Of a stretch of 64,000 bases of DNA, positions 17,505 to 26,877 are shown piece by piece. The position numbers and the translations under genes are program-made. A model generated the notes under the pieces. It was not told where the DNA came from and searched no databases. It saw only the letters and a list, made by a program, of their open reading frames with translations. How positions within the stretch are numbered: position 1 is the stretch's first letter; every line of letters begins with the position of its first letter. The DNA lies in the NCBI GenBank assembly GCA_963779515.1, contig CAVZYN010000011.1, positions 1 to 64,000 on the forward strand, given 5' to 3'. This stretch comes from CAVZYN01 sp963779515. Lineage in GTDB: Bacteria > Pseudomonadota > Alphaproteobacteria > Rhizobiales > Hyphomicrobiaceae.

Positions 17505-18554
17505 ATGGCCGTTACCACAGTTGTCCCTGCCGCCACCGAGTGGCGCTGGCTTCGATCGCCAAATTTCGATCTCGCCTTCGTGGTCGGCATCCCCGCGCTC
17601 AGCGTCGTGGTTTTCTTCACGATTGCGATTCAGCCTGCGCTGTTCATTCCGATCCTGTTGGTCGACTTGTGGTTGCTCGGCTACCACCACGTGATTTCGA
17701 CCTATACGCGCATCTGCTTCGACAAGAAGAGCCTCAAGGAAAACGGCATCTTGCTTTGGGGTTTACTGCCGGCCGTGATCATTGGCACGCTTGCTGTCGC
17801 TTGGTACGTCGGCGTCTGGGTGATCGTCAGCATCTACTTCTATTGGCAGTGGTTCCACTATGCCCGCCAGAGTTGGGGCATCTCCAAGGCCTATCGCGGC
17901 CGCGACCGTGACGCGCTCTATGAGGATGGCGCGATCGATCAGGCAATATTCTACGCGGTGCCCGTCCTTGGCATTCTGTATCGCTCGAACCAGGACCCCG
18001 GCAAGTTCATCGGTCTCGACCTGAAGGTCATTCCTGTTGCTGATTGGGTCGTGACCGCAGTTGCAGCGATCACTGTCTGTCTGGTCGCCTATTGGGGGAT
18101 CAGGCGCTTGCAGGCCGCACGCGCCGGCCGTCTCAACGCCGCGCACACGCTGTACATGGTCACACATTTCTTTGTGTTCACGATGGGCTATCTGGTCATC
18201 GAGGACATTTCACTAGGCTGGCTCTTCATCAACATCTGGCACAATGCGCAGTACATCCTGTTCGTCTGGATGTATAACACCAAGCGTTTCAAGAACGGCA
18301 TCGACCCTGAAGCGCGCTTCCTCTCGTACATCAGCCAGCCGAACCGTTTGTGGCTGTATTTGCTCGTGTCTGTGACGATCACGGGCGTGCTGTATGGTTT
18401 TCTCCTGAGTGCAATCGAGGCGCTGTTCCTGCAGACCGTTTCGGTGACGATCGTCCTCTATCAAATCGTGAACTTTCATCACTATGTCGTCGATTCCCGC
18501 ATCTGGAAAATCCGCACCGGTGAAGTGAAAAAGACGCTCGCCGTCGAGGGTTGA
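17505..18554 (+). CDS. Polytopic membrane protein with conserved histidine pairs, function unknown
   Basis: 349 residues from ATG 17505. Eight or nine hydrophobic helices are visible. Histidines cluster at membrane edges: [18 protein letters not shown] (about 60-77), [19 protein letters not shown] (about 115-133), [12 protein letters not shown] (about 218), [13 protein letters not shown] (about 242) and [15 protein letters not shown] (about 323). Such spacing recalls di-iron or heme-binding membrane oxygenases and desaturases, including Brp/Blh-type carotene dioxygenases, but I cannot assign it to any of these. The next gene, a membrane acyltransferase, starts nine bases after the stop, so the two probably form an operon acting on a lipid or membrane glycan. 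Confidence 0.7.
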   Translation: MAVTTVVPAATEWRWLRSPNFDLAFVVGIPALSVVVFFTIAIQPALFIPILLVDLWLLGYHHVISTYTRICFDKKSLKENGILLWGLLPAVIIGTLAVAWYVGVWVIVSIYFYWQWFHYARQSWGISKAYRGRDRDALYEDGAIDQAIFYAVPVLGILYRSNQDPGKFIGLDLKVIPVADWVVTAVAAITVCLVAYWGIRRLQAARAGRLNAAHTLYMVTHFFVFTMGYLVIEDISLGWLFINIWHNAQYILFVWMYNTKRFKNGIDPEARFLSYISQPNRLWLYLLVSVTITGVLYGFLLSAIEALFLQTVSVTIVLYQIVNFHHYVVDSRIWKIRTGEVKKTLAVEG

Positions 18555-18563
18555 GCGGACAGC

Positions 18564-19724
18564 ATGGATGCGCTCAGATCCTATCTGCGGTTTGAGCCCA
18601 AGCCCCGGGAAAATCCTTGGCTCGATCTTGTCCGCGCGATCGCGATCGTGCTGGTTCTGCTCCGTCACGGCCAGGTCGCCCTGACGCGGTCCAGCGGTGC
18701 GGCACCATCCACCATCGAGACCATCTTTCTCAACGGCTGGATCGGCGTTGACCTGTTCTTCGTTCTCTCAGGTTATTTAATCAGCCAGCATTTGCTGCGC
18801 GACGGCCTCGACAGCGGCCGCTTCTCGTTCTCGCGCTATCTGACCGGCCGCGCGCTCCGGATTTTGCCCGCGTATTTCGTTGCATTGGCGATGACGGCGG
18901 CAGCCGTATTCCCGCTCTTCCCTGTCGATCCAAGCGCCCTCGGGCTGCGGATCGCGTATCATGTGCTGTTTCTGCAGGACTATCTGCCAGCCAACATCAA
19001 CGTGGTGTTCTGGTCGCTCGGGGTCGAGGAAAAATTCTATCTGTTGGCTCCGGTCCTGCTCTCGACCGTGGTCGCGCTGCGTTCGCTGAGGCAACGCCTG
19101 CTACTGTTGGGGGCGGTCGCTGCGGTCTCGATCTTCGCGCGTCCCGCCACATACGCACTGCAGGCCACGGCGCTGGACTATGGTAGCTTCTTCACGCTGC
19201 TGCGCAGTCCGTTCCATATGTGCCTGGAGCCGCTGATCGCCGGCGTCGCCATTGCCGTGATCCAAAAAGCTGGCCGGCTTGACGGATCCAGCCGGGTGGG
19301 TCGCGGGCTATTCGCCGCCAGCGCAATTGCCCTACTGGCGTTGCTTGCCAGCCACGAATTCGTCGCGGTCATCAATCTCTACGACACGATGCTACAGCCA
19401 TTGTTGATCGCGGCTGGTGCTGCTGGACTGACGGTTGGTGCAGTCATGCTGCGGACAACGCCGATGCCAGGGGCCGCGATCGTCAGGCCCATCGCTCACC
19501 TCAGCTTTGCACTCTACTTGATGCACTTTCCCTTGACGCCGCTCGCGCTCGCCCTGGCCGGCGAGACCGGTGCAGCGACCCTCACCTTTTGGTTTGTCTA
19601 CCTGGCTCTGTCGGCTTTGCTCGCGGTCGCCCTGCACTTTGTTGTTGAGAAGCCGTTCCTGCTGCTTAAGGATGGCGGTCGAACAGGCGAGCCTTTGGTC
19701 CTGGAGACGCGGCGCGAGGCATAG
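18564..19724 (+). CDS. Acyltransferase 3 (OafA/YrhL-like) membrane protein
   Basis: 386 residues with about ten membrane helices. The N-terminal WLDLVRAIAIVLVLLRHGQV contains the essential R-x-x-x-x-x-x-x-x-H pattern of the family, followed by WIGVDLFFVLSGYLISQHLL and SRYLTGRALRILPAYFVA. Family members move acetyl or other acyl groups onto polysaccharides, lipids or macrolides. There is no C-terminal SGNH domain, and the tail after the last helix is short. It is nine bases downstream of the histidine-rich membrane protein and likely co-transcribed. Confidence 0.92.
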   Translation: MDALRSYLRFEPKPRENPWLDLVRAIAIVLVLLRHGQVALTRSSGAAPSTIETIFLNGWIGVDLFFVLSGYLISQHLLRDGLDSGRFSFSRYLTGRALRILPAYFVALAMTAAAVFPLFPVDPSALGLRIAYHVLFLQDYLPANINVVFWSLGVEEKFYLLAPVLLSTVVALRSLRQRLLLLGAVAAVSIFARPATYALQATALDYGSFFTLLRSPFHMCLEPLIAGVAIAVIQKAGRLDGSSRVGRGLFAASAIALLALLASHEFVAVINLYDTMLQPLLIAAGAAGLTVGAVMLRTTPMPGAAIVRPIAHLSFALYLMHFPLTPLALALAGETGAATLTFWFVYLALSALLAVALHFVVEKPFLLLKDGGRTGEPLVLETRREA

Positions 19725-19789
19725 TCCACCGGTGCCTCGGCACGTGGGCCTGCTCGCAACCGCTTATGTCAACGAGACGAGAGGTCAGC

Positions 19790-20314
19790 ATGACTGGCAC
19801 GGAGACGGGTACCGTCAAAGTAATCGGGCCCAACGAGGGCGCAAGTTTCTGGCAACCGGTGCCGGCCAATGGGTTCGTGCGCAACATTGTCAATCAGCGC
19901 GACGTCAATGGATCTGCCAACTTTTCGATGGGGACTCAGACCGTCGCACCGGGCTGCTTCATCCGCGAGCACACGCATGCAACGAATGAAGAGGTGATCT
20001 ACGTGGTCGAGGGCCGCGGCATCGCACGTCTCGACGGCGTCGATCATCCCATCGAGAAGGGCTCGTGCGTCTATATCGGCCGCAACCGCAAGCACCATTT
20101 TCTCAATCCCAACGCTGGGCCCAACGCCGAACCCATGACGTTTCTTTGGCTGATGATGCCGGGTGGCTTGGACGAGTTTTTTGCCGCGATCGGCCGTCCG
20201 CGCACACTGGGCGAGCCAGCGCCAGAGCCATTCCCGCGGCCCGAAAACGTCGCCGAGATCGAGCGGCGCACGGTGTTCGGCTGGGCCGACCAAAGCTTCA
20301 ACAACAAGGAGTAG
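19790..20314 (+). CDS. Cupin domain protein
   Basis: 174 residues from ATG 19790 (GAGAGG just upstream); the frame is open to 19766 without better support. The cupin motif 1 is GCFIREHTHATNEEVIYVVE G (metal ligands H, H, E) and motif 2 is KGSCVYIGRNRKHHFLNP. This is a single-domain cupin with a C-terminal extension WLMMPGGLDEFFAAIGRP that often contacts a bound ligand. The SDR gene follows with four bases between, so they likely act in one catabolic step. The substrate is unknown. Confidence 0.85.
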   Translation: MTGTETGTVKVIGPNEGASFWQPVPANGFVRNIVNQRDVNGSANFSMGTQTVAPGCFIREHTHATNEEVIYVVEGRGIARLDGVDHPIEKGSCVYIGRNRKHHFLNPNAGPNAEPMTFLWLMMPGGLDEFFAAIGRPRTLGEPAPEPFPRPENVAEIERRTVFGWADQSFNNKE

Positions 20315-20318
20315 GACG

Positions 20319-21077
20319 ATGACCGGGCGGATTGCAGGGAAGATCGCGTTGATCACGGGCGGCGCGTCGGGCATCGGCCTCGCGACGGCTGAGTTGTTCA
20401 TCAAGGAAGGTGCGACCGTTGTTATCGCGGACAAGAATGGCGCGGCAGCCGAGCAGGCAGTTTCGGTCCTCGGCGCAAAGGCGAGCGCGTTCGCGTGCGA
20501 CGTTTCGAAATCCGATGAGGTACAGGCCATGGTCACCGCGGCCATGAAGCGCCACGGCCGCATCGATATCCTGATCAACAACGCCGGTTACGGCATTGCC
20601 GGCAGTGTCGTCGAGACCAAGGAAGACGACTGGGACGCGCTGATGTCGGTCAACGTGCGCGGCGTCTATCTCGGCTGCAAATATGTCATTCCGATCATGG
20701 CAAAGCAGGGTGGTGGCGCGATCGTCAACACCGCGTCGACCACCTCCCGCATCGGCATCAAGGACCGGGTGGCCTACGTCACCTCGAAAGGCGCCGTCGC
20801 CGCCATGACACGCGCCATGGCGTTGGATCATGTGGATCAGAACATCCGCATCAATTGCGTGGCGCCCGGCACGATCGAGGGGCCGTACTACGAAAAGATG
20901 ATGGCGAAAATGCCCGATCCCGCCGCGTGGCGCCAGTCGCTCGTCACGCGCCAGCCGATGAACCGCATGGGCAGCCCGGCCGAAATCGCCAAGGCGATGT
21001 TGTTCCTGGCGAGCGATGATGCGTCGTATTGCACAGGCTCTACGCTCTTTGCCGACGGCGGCTGGACGGCGCGATAG
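20319..21077 (+). CDS. SDR family NAD(P)-dependent oxidoreductase
   Basis: 252 residues from ATG 20319, preceded by AAGGAG. GKIALITGGASGIGLATAEL is the nucleotide-binding TGxxxGxG, followed by NNAGYGIAGSV, the catalytic Ser in VNTASTTSRIG (about 140), YVTSKGAVAAMTRAMALDH with catalytic Tyr/Lys (about 153/157), and the C-terminal GSTLFADGGWTAR. Classical FabG-like SDR. It is in an operon with the upstream cupin gene. Its last codons and stop are part of a 25-base sequence repeated exactly at 21715-21739 beyond the next gene. Confidence 0.93.
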   Translation: MTGRIAGKIALITGGASGIGLATAELFIKEGATVVIADKNGAAAEQAVSVLGAKASAFACDVSKSDEVQAMVTAAMKRHGRIDILINNAGYGIAGSVVETKEDDWDALMSVNVRGVYLGCKYVIPIMAKQGGGAIVNTASTTSRIGIKDRVAYVTSKGAVAAMTRAMALDHVDQNIRINCVAPGTIEGPYYEKMMAKMPDPAAWRQSLVTRQPMNRMGSPAEIAKAMLFLASDDASYCTGSTLFADGGWTAR

Positions 21078-21080
21078 TCG
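21056..21080 (+). repeat. 25-bp direct repeat, left copy (3' end of the SDR gene)
   Basis: Starts CGGCGGCTGGACGGCGCGAT and ends AGTCG. It encodes the SDR C-terminus including the TAG stop. The identical sequence recurs at 21715-21739, 659 bases downstream. Confidence 0.9.
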
Positions 21081-21104
21081 AAGAGTCAGGTGAGACAGAA
21101 ATCA

Positions 21105-21704
21105 ATGCGTCTGTTGGCCTTCAGTGACCTTCACCGGGACGTGGCAAAGGCGGAGTTGATCGCAGCGGCCAGCGCTAGCGCGGACGTTGTCGTCGGTGCA
21201 GGTGATTTCGCGACAATGGGAATGGGCTTGGCCGATACACTCGGAATCCTGCGCCGCGTGACAGTTCCCGTGCTGTTGGTCTGCGGCAATCACGAAAGCC
21301 TTGCGGATCTGAGAGAGGCGTGCGCTGGCTGGGCAGCGGCCCGCATTCTTCATGCCGAGGCGGTGACCCTCGAGACGGTGACCTTCTTCGGCCTCGGTTA
21401 TGAGATTTCGACGGTGCCGAGAGGACCCTGGAACAGCCAGATCAGCGAGGAGCAGGCATCTCTAGACCTTGCGGACTGTCCCGCAGGCGCTGTTCTGATC
21501 ACGCATGCGCCGCCCTTCGGCGTTGCCGATACCCAAGCCGATGGCACCCACGACGGCAGTCGCGCGATACGTGCCGCGATCGAAATCAAGAAGCCGAAAC
21601 TCTCCCTCTGCGGCCACATTCACAACGCCTGGGGGCGGTCCGGAATGATCGGTGCGTCCCCTGTTCACAATCTCGGTCCCGCGCTGCGTTGGTTCGACAT
21701 CTAG
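21105..21704 (+). CDS. Metallophosphoesterase (calcineurin-like)
   Basis: 199 residues from ATG 21105; AGGTGAG lies upstream and a GTG at 21090 is an alternative. Metal-binding motifs are RLLAFSDLHRD (D-x-H), VGAGDFA (GD), VLLVCGNHES (GNHE), VLITHAPPFG (H) and LSLCGHIHNA (GHxH), the complete set for a two-metal phosphoesterase of the short bacterial type. The substrate is not predictable. The gene sits exactly between the two copies of a 25-base direct repeat, as if inserted behind the SDR gene. Confidence 0.92.
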   Translation: MRLLAFSDLHRDVAKAELIAAASASADVVVGAGDFATMGMGLADTLGILRRVTVPVLLVCGNHESLADLREACAGWAAARILHAEAVTLETVTFFGLGYEISTVPRGPWNSQISEEQASLDLADCPAGAVLITHAPPFGVADTQADGTHDGSRAIRAAIEIKKPKLSLCGHIHNAWGRSGMIGASPVHNLGPALRWFDI

Positions 21705-21714
21705 CGAAAAACCT

Positions 21715-21739
21715 CGGCGGCTGGACGGCGCGATAGTCG
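21715..21739 (+). repeat. 25-bp direct repeat, right copy
   Basis: Exact duplicate of 21056-21080, the SDR gene's last codons and stop, here non-coding and followed by the leader of the ABC-F gene. Confidence 0.9.
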
Positions 21740-21849
21740 CGATTGCGTCACACTTCCCCCGGTGCGTGTCTTGGCATAAGGGTGCGCGAACGTTCACGAG
21801 TGGCGATCCGGCGGCTTGCCGCCGCGGTGATTGCTGGGAAAACACGCGC

Positions 21850-23472
21850 ATGATTCGTCTCGACAGCATCAGCAAGCAGAACGGCCACCAGATCCTCTTC
21901 ATCGAGGCATCGGCGGCAATCCACAAGGGCGAGAAAGTCGGCCTCGTCGGCCCGAACGGCGCCGGCAAGACGACGCTGTTCCGCATGATCACGGGACAGG
22001 ATCATCCCGACGAGGGCCAGGTCGCCGTCGATCGCGGCGCGACCATCGGTTACTTCAGCCAGGACGTCGGCGAGATGTCGGGCCGCAGCGCCGTCGCCGA
22101 GGTGATGGATGGCGCGGGACCCGTCAGCGCCGTTGCGGCGGAGCTGAAAGAGCTCGAGGCCGCCATGGCCGATCCTGCGCGCGGTGGCGAGATGGAGGAC
22201 ATCGTCGGGCGCTACGGCGAAGTCCAAGCGCGCTTCGAGGAGCTTGACGGATACGCGCTCGAAGGGCGCGCGCGCGAGGTCCTGTCCGGCCTTAGCTTCA
22301 CGCAGGAGATGATGGACGGCGACGTCGGTGCACTTTCGGGCGGCTGGAAGATGCGCGTCGCCCTGGCGCGCATCCTGCTGATGCGCCCCGACGCGATGCT
22401 GCTGGATGAGCCGAGCAACCACTTGGATCTCGAAAGCCTGATCTGGCTCGAGAGTTTTCTCAAGGGCTATGACGGTGCGTTGCTGATGACGTCGCACGAT
22501 CGCGAGTTCATGAATTGCATTGTCGACAAGATCGTCGAAATCGACGGCGGCGCACTCACCGCATACTCGGGCGATTACGAGTTCTATCAGCGCCAGCGCG
22601 CGCTGAGCGAGAAGCAGCAACAGGCCCAATTCGAGCGGCAACAGGCGATGCTCGCCAAGGAAATCAAATTCATCGAACGCTTCAAGGCGCGCGCCTCGCA
22701 TGCCGCCCAAGTGCAGAGCCGCGTCAAGAAACTCGAAAAGATCGATCGCGTCGAGCCGCCGAAGCGCCGCCAGACGGTCCTGTTCGAATTCCCGCCGGCG
22801 CCGCGGTCGGGCGAAGACGTTGTAAGTCTGAAAAACGTCCACAAGGGCTACGGCAGTCGTACGATATACGAAGGCTTGGACTTCATGGTGCGCCGCAAGG
22901 AGCGTTGGTGCGTCATGGGCATCAACGGCGCGGGCAAATCCACATTGTTGAAGCTTGTGGCGGGCTCCACCCGGCCGGACGAAGGCACGATTGCGTTGGG
23001 TGGCAGCGTCAAGATGGGCTACTTCGCGCAGCACACCATGGAGCTTCTGGACGGCGAGCATACGGTGTTTCAATCGCTCGAGGATCAGTTCCCGCAGGCG
23101 GGCCAGGGCTCATTGCGCGCGCTGGCTGGCTGCTTCGGATTCTCCGGCGATGAGATCGAAAAGAAATGCCGCGTGCTGTCCGGCGGCGAGAAAGCGCGTC
23201 TGGTGATGGCGCAGATGCTGTTCGACCCGCCAAATTTTCTCGTCCTGGATGAGCCGACCAACCACTTGGACATGATGACCAAGGAGATGCTCATCTCGGC
23301 GCTGGCGCAGTACGAGGGCACCATGCTGTTCGTCTCGCACGATCGCCATTTCCTGGCCGCCCTCTCGAACCGGGTCCTCGAACTGACCCCCGAGGGCATC
23401 CACGCCTACGGCGGTGGCTACACCGAGTACGTTGCGCGGACGGGCCACGAGGCGCCGGGGCTGCGGAGCTAA
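21850..23472 (+). CDS. ABC-F family ATP-binding protein
   Basis: 540 residues from ATG 21850. Two ABC ATPase domains without membrane segments: Walker A GPNGAGKTT (about 38) with signature LSGGWKMRVALARIL (about 160), and Walker A GINGAGKST (about 358) with LSGGEKARLVMAQML (about 444). Both have Walker B aspartates followed by Glu (LLLDEPSNHLD, LVLDEPTNHLD). A charged linker around 245-310 (QQAQFERQQAMLAKEIKFIE) is the P-site tRNA interaction motif. ABC-F proteins act on ribosomes to relieve stalled translation. Monocistronic. Confidence 0.94.
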   Translation: MIRLDSISKQNGHQILFIEASAAIHKGEKVGLVGPNGAGKTTLFRMITGQDHPDEGQVAVDRGATIGYFSQDVGEMSGRSAVAEVMDGAGPVSAVAAELKELEAAMADPARGGEMEDIVGRYGEVQARFEELDGYALEGRAREVLSGLSFTQEMMDGDVGALSGGWKMRVALARILLMRPDAMLLDEPSNHLDLESLIWLESFLKGYDGALLMTSHDREFMNCIVDKIVEIDGGALTAYSGDYEFYQRQRALSEKQQQAQFERQQAMLAKEIKFIERFKARASHAAQVQSRVKKLEKIDRVEPPKRRQTVLFEFPPAPRSGEDVVSLKNVHKGYGSRTIYEGLDFMVRRKERWCVMGINGAGKSTLLKLVAGSTRPDEGTIALGGSVKMGYFAQHTMELLDGEHTVFQSLEDQFPQAGQGSLRALAGCFGFSGDEIEKKCRVLSGGEKARLVMAQMLFDPPNFLVLDEPTNHLDMMTKEMLISALAQYEGTMLFVSHDRHFLAALSNRVLELTPEGIHAYGGGYTEYVARTGHEAPGLRS

Positions 23473-23594
23473 ACCCGCCTCATGCCTCGTGAATTTCAAC
23501 GCGCAATCAGTTGCGGCGGCGGTGCTACAGCGATGATCCAGAGCAGCCATCTCGACCGTAGGACAACGAGACGCTCAGATCGAAGGAGCCGCCC

Positions 23595-23993
23595 ATGCGC
23601 TATGTGACGACGTATTTCGCGACGGCGGTACCATTCTGGATCGCCGATTTGCTCTGGCTCGGTGTCGTCGCACGCACGTTCTATCGCGATAGCCTGGGCC
23701 CCCTCATGGCCAATCCATTCGATCTCAAGGCTGCGGCGGCGTTTTACCTGATCTTCCCCATCGGCATCGTGATCTTCGCGGTTGCGCCAGCCCTGGCGGC
23801 GGTATCGGCATCGCAAGCGCTGCTGATGGGCGCGCTGTTCGGCTTCTTTTGCTACGCCACCTACGACTTGACCAACCTTGCAACGCTCAAGAACTGGCCG
23901 CTGAAGATGTCGTTGGTCGACATGGTGTGGGGCGCCGTGCTGACCGGCGCGACGGCCTGGGCCGGGTACCAGATCACGCGGATGTTCGTCTGA
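23595..23993 (+). CDS. DUF2177 family membrane protein
   Basis: 132 residues from ATG 23595 with AAGGAG upstream. Four hydrophobic helices with the family features FWIADLLWLGVVARTFYRD near the start, GALFGFFCYATYDLTNLATL (about 83-102) and WPLKMSLVDMVWGAVLTGAT (about 106-125). It is an inner-membrane protein of unknown function. The downstream hydrolase/OsmC gene converges on it with 12 bases between stops. Confidence 0.9.
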   Translation: MRYVTTYFATAVPFWIADLLWLGVVARTFYRDSLGPLMANPFDLKAAAAFYLIFPIGIVIFAVAPALAAVSASQALLMGALFGFFCYATYDLTNLATLKNWPLKMSLVDMVWGAVLTGATAWAGYQITRMFV

Positions 23994-24005
23994 TGCGGTT
24001 TGGTT

Positions 24006-25250
24006 TCAGACCGCGCCCGCCGCCCGCACAATTCGTGTGATAACCGCGGACGAGGCTTCGAGCGTGCGATGAACAGGGCATTTGCCGGCGATCTCGACCA
24101 GCTTGTCGCCGAGCGCCTGGTCGATGGCGCCGTCGATTGAGATGATGCGCTCGAAACGATCGATGCGGCCTTCGCGGCCTTCCGCGGCGTGACCGCAGTC
24201 GGCGCAATGCTCCGCCGCCACTTTGCCGTGCCTGACCTCGACGGAGATCCGGCCGAGCGCCATCTGTTTGTGCGCGGCGTACATTCTGAGCGTCATCGCG
24301 GTACAGGCGCCGAGTGCGATGGAGAGATAGTCGTAGGGGTTCGGGCCAGTATCGAGCCCGCCGGCGGCCACGGGCTCGTCGGCGAACAGGCGGTGCTGTC
24401 CCGTCATGACGATGTTCTGGAATTTGCCCTCGCCCGTCTCGCGCACGAGCACATGATCGGCGTGCGCTGAGTCTGCGCGGGCAGCGGGAATATATTTCGA
24501 AGCCCAGGCGACAATGACGTCGGCCGCATAGTTGGCAGCGGTGGCACTCGAGACCAGATGATCAGCATCGTCGAGCGAGACGAAACTTTTCGGATGCTGC
24601 GCGGCCACGAAGATTTTCGTCGCATTGTCGATGCCGACGACGTTGTCGAGCGGCGCGTGCATCACCAGCAACGCCTTGCCGAGAGCGCGAATGCGCGCCG
24701 CCAGTGACTGCCCCTCGGCATCCTCCACGAACGAGCGCTTGATCTTGAACGCGCGGCCGGCGAGGGAGACCTCCGCTTCGCCCTTGTCGCGGATCTCGTC
24801 GAGCGAACTTCCGAAGTGGTGCAGGATGTGTGCGACGTCGGCGGGCGCTCCGATCGTCACGACGGCCTTGGCTTCCGGGATCGACGCAGCCGCGGCCAGC
24901 ACTGCCGCGCCGCCGAGCGAATGGCCGATCAGAATGGCCGGTGCCGCATAGCTATCGCGCAGATATCCGGCGGCACGAACCAGATCCTCGACGTTCGAGG
25001 AAAAATTTGTATTGGCGAACTCGCCCTCGGACGATCCGAGGCCGGTGAAGTCGAAGCGCAGCACGCCGACGCCCGCCGCCGCCAATCCCGCAGCGATACG
25101 CTTTGCCGCCAACACATCCTTGCCGCAGGTAAAGCAGTGCGCGAACAAGGCAAAAGCCCGAACCGGGCCAGCCGGAAGGTCTAGTCGCGCGGCCAATTCG
25201 CCGCCGCTGCTACCTGTGAACGTCACGCGAAGTACGGATGCGGAGGTCAT
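24006..25250 (-). CDS. Bifunctional alpha/beta hydrolase - OsmC family protein
   Basis: 414 residues, a two-domain fusion. Residues 1-250 are an alpha/beta hydrolase with the nucleophile elbow LIGHSLGGAAVLAAA (Ser about 110), an Asp near VMHAPLDNVV and a His near SLDDADHLVS. Residues about 270-414 are an OsmC/Ohr-like domain with the reactive cysteine in GACTAMTLRMYA and a second cysteine motif EHCADCGHA. OsmC domains reduce organic hydroperoxides. The same fusion is widespread in Proteobacteria. The start is the ATG at 25248-25250. It stands alone. Confidence 0.93.
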   Translation of the reverse strand: MTSASVLRVTFTGSSGGELAARLDLPAGPVRAFALFAHCFTCGKDVLAAKRIAAGLAAAGVGVLRFDFTGLGSSEGEFANTNFSSNVEDLVRAAGYLRDSYAAPAILIGHSLGGAAVLAAAASIPEAKAVVTIGAPADVAHILHHFGSSLDEIRDKGEAEVSLAGRAFKIKRSFVEDAEGQSLAARIRALGKALLVMHAPLDNVVGIDNATKIFVAAQHPKSFVSLDDADHLVSSATAANYAADVIVAWASKYIPAARADSAHADHVLVRETGEGKFQNIVMTGQHRLFADEPVAAGGLDTGPNPYDYLSIALGACTAMTLRMYAAHKQMALGRISVEVRHGKVAAEHCADCGHAAEGREGRIDRFERIISIDGAIDQALGDKLVEIAGKCPVHRTLEASSAVITRIVRAAGAV

Positions 25251-25393
25251 ATGCGGGCTCCTAACCGAGTGAGAGCTGCGGCCGGCGAGCTTTCACGTCG
25301 GTCCAACGTTACACGACGCAATGGGACCCAGCGGATCGCAACTGCGTGATATCGCGCAGTGATGCCAGCCGGATCGCTTCTGCGAGCCAGATC

Positions 25394-26677
25394 TCAGCTG
25401 GTGAGCTGCGCGAGCGAGCGCTCGATCGCAGCGAGCGTCTCGTCGACATCGGCGTCCGTGTGTGCCGCTGAGATGTACATCTTGTTTTCGCCCTTCAGCA
25501 CGCCGTTCTCGAGCATCAGGTCGTTGAAGCGCTTGAGCCGCTTGGCGTCGCCGCGCGCGGTGTCGCGATAGTTGGCCATCTCGCCCGTGGCGAACACGAC
25601 GTCGAACAGCGGCGGCTCGCCAACCACCGTCGCTGGGATGCGGGCGTCCTTGAGCAGCGCCGAAAACCCGTCCTTGAGGCGCTGTCCCGTCGCAAACAGG
25701 TTCTTGTAGGCGCCGGGCCGTTTCAAAACCTCGAGCGTGGCAAGGCCTGCCGCCGCCGCGAGCGGATTGCCATTGAGCGTTCCCGATTGCGAGACAGCGG
25801 CCTCGTCGCTGACTCGGCCCTTGTCGAAGTGCGCCATGATGTCGGCACGGCCGGCGACCGCGGCGAGCGGAAAACCGCCGCCGATGATCTTGCCAAGTGC
25901 GCACACGTCCGGGACAACGCCGTAGTACTCCTGCGCGCCGCCCCACGCGAGCCGGAAGCCCGTGACGATCTCGTCGAAAATCAAGGGGATATCGTGCTTC
26001 GCCGTGACTGCGCGCACGGCTTGGAGAAAGCCAGGCTTCGGCGACAGCAGCCGCTGCATTGGTTCGACAATGACGCCGCCGAGCTCGTCACGATGCGCCT
26101 CGATCATGCTGACGGCAGCATCTGCGTCGTTGAACGGCGCGATCAGCATCTCGCCGCGAATGACGTCGGGAATCCCGGCAGAATCCGGCATTGCTTGGGG
26201 AAAATTCGCCAGCACCTTTGGCGCCGTGCTCATCTGCGCATAGTCGGTGTTGCCGTGATATCCGCCCTCGAATTTCAGGATCTTGCTGCGACGCCGGTAC
26301 GCCCGCGCGACGCGCATCGCAAAGAACGTCGCTTCAGAGCCGGTGCCGGTGAAGCGGAGTTGTTCAGCGCACGGCACCGCATCGACGATCATTTGCGCGA
26401 GGCGGATGCCATGCGGCGTGCCGGTGTAGAACGTCGTGCCGAGCACAACCTGCTCCTGCACCGCCGCGACGATCTCGGGGTGCGCATGACCGAGCAGCAT
26501 CGGCCCCGAGCCGAGCAGGAAGTCGATGTAGGTATTGCCCGAGACGTCCGTCACGCGACCACCCGCACCACGCGCAATCACGACGTCGTAGGGCGCGTTG
26601 CCGAAGCCGCCCGGCAGTACGCGCTTGGCCGTCTCGGCGAGGGCAAGTTCGTCGGCGCTGCGTGAGCGAAGGGACAT
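25394..26677 (-). CDS. Class III PLP aminotransferase (glutamate-1-semialdehyde aminomutase-like)
   Basis: 427 residues. It shows GGFGNAPYDVVIARGAGGRV near the start, TGSEATFFAMRVARAYRRR (about 113-131, cofactor phosphate site), LIFDEIVTGFRLAWGG (Asp binding the pyridine nitrogen) and the Schiff-base lysine in ALGKIIGGGFPLAAVAG (about 266). It resembles HemL but lacks surrounding heme genes, so it more likely transaminates an amino acid or amine. The 3' end lies just before a short gap and the hydrolase/OsmC gene. The upstream side carries palindromic repeat copy 2. Confidence 0.88.
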   Translation of the reverse strand: MSLRSRSADELALAETAKRVLPGGFGNAPYDVVIARGAGGRVTDVSGNTYIDFLLGSGPMLLGHAHPEIVAAVQEQVVLGTTFYTGTPHGIRLAQMIVDAVPCAEQLRFTGTGSEATFFAMRVARAYRRRSKILKFEGGYHGNTDYAQMSTAPKVLANFPQAMPDSAGIPDVIRGEMLIAPFNDADAAVSMIEAHRDELGGVIVEPMQRLLSPKPGFLQAVRAVTAKHDIPLIFDEIVTGFRLAWGGAQEYYGVVPDVCALGKIIGGGFPLAAVAGRADIMAHFDKGRVSDEAAVSQSGTLNGNPLAAAAGLATLEVLKRPGAYKNLFATGQRLKDGFSALLKDARIPATVVGEPPLFDVVFATGEMANYRDTARGDAKRLKRFNDLMLENGVLKGENKMYISAAHTDADVDETLAAIERSLAQLTS

Positions 26678-26718
26678 GGCCGGTCATGGCTCCATGAGCG
26701 AAGTATGAAGCGATGATA

Positions 26719-26877
26719 CGTAGGTTGGGTTAGCGCGGCAACAGGCGGAACGGCGTCGGACACTTTCGACCCGCGCGTAACCCAACATGTCGCCGCGTGC
26801 CAGACCGCGTAGGGTTATGCTTGAATGGACGCCTCAGCAAGAATCCAAGCCGGTTCGCCACGCTGACCCAACTTACG
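26719..26877. repeat. Nested palindromic repeat (TAGGTTGGGTTA family), copy 2
   Basis: Begins CGTAGGTTGGGTTAGCGCGG at 26719, has the inner CGCGCGTAACCCAACATG near 26772-26789, and ends ACCCAACTTACG at 26877. The right half is more degraded than in copy 1. Its end contains TTA (26873-26875), the complement of the TAA stop of the adjacent MFS gene. Confidence 0.75.

Noticed and set aside
25394..26677. hemL (glutamate-1-semialdehyde aminomutase)
   Set aside because: Sequence is class III and similar, but context offers no heme genes and the specific HemL assignment cannot be made by eye.
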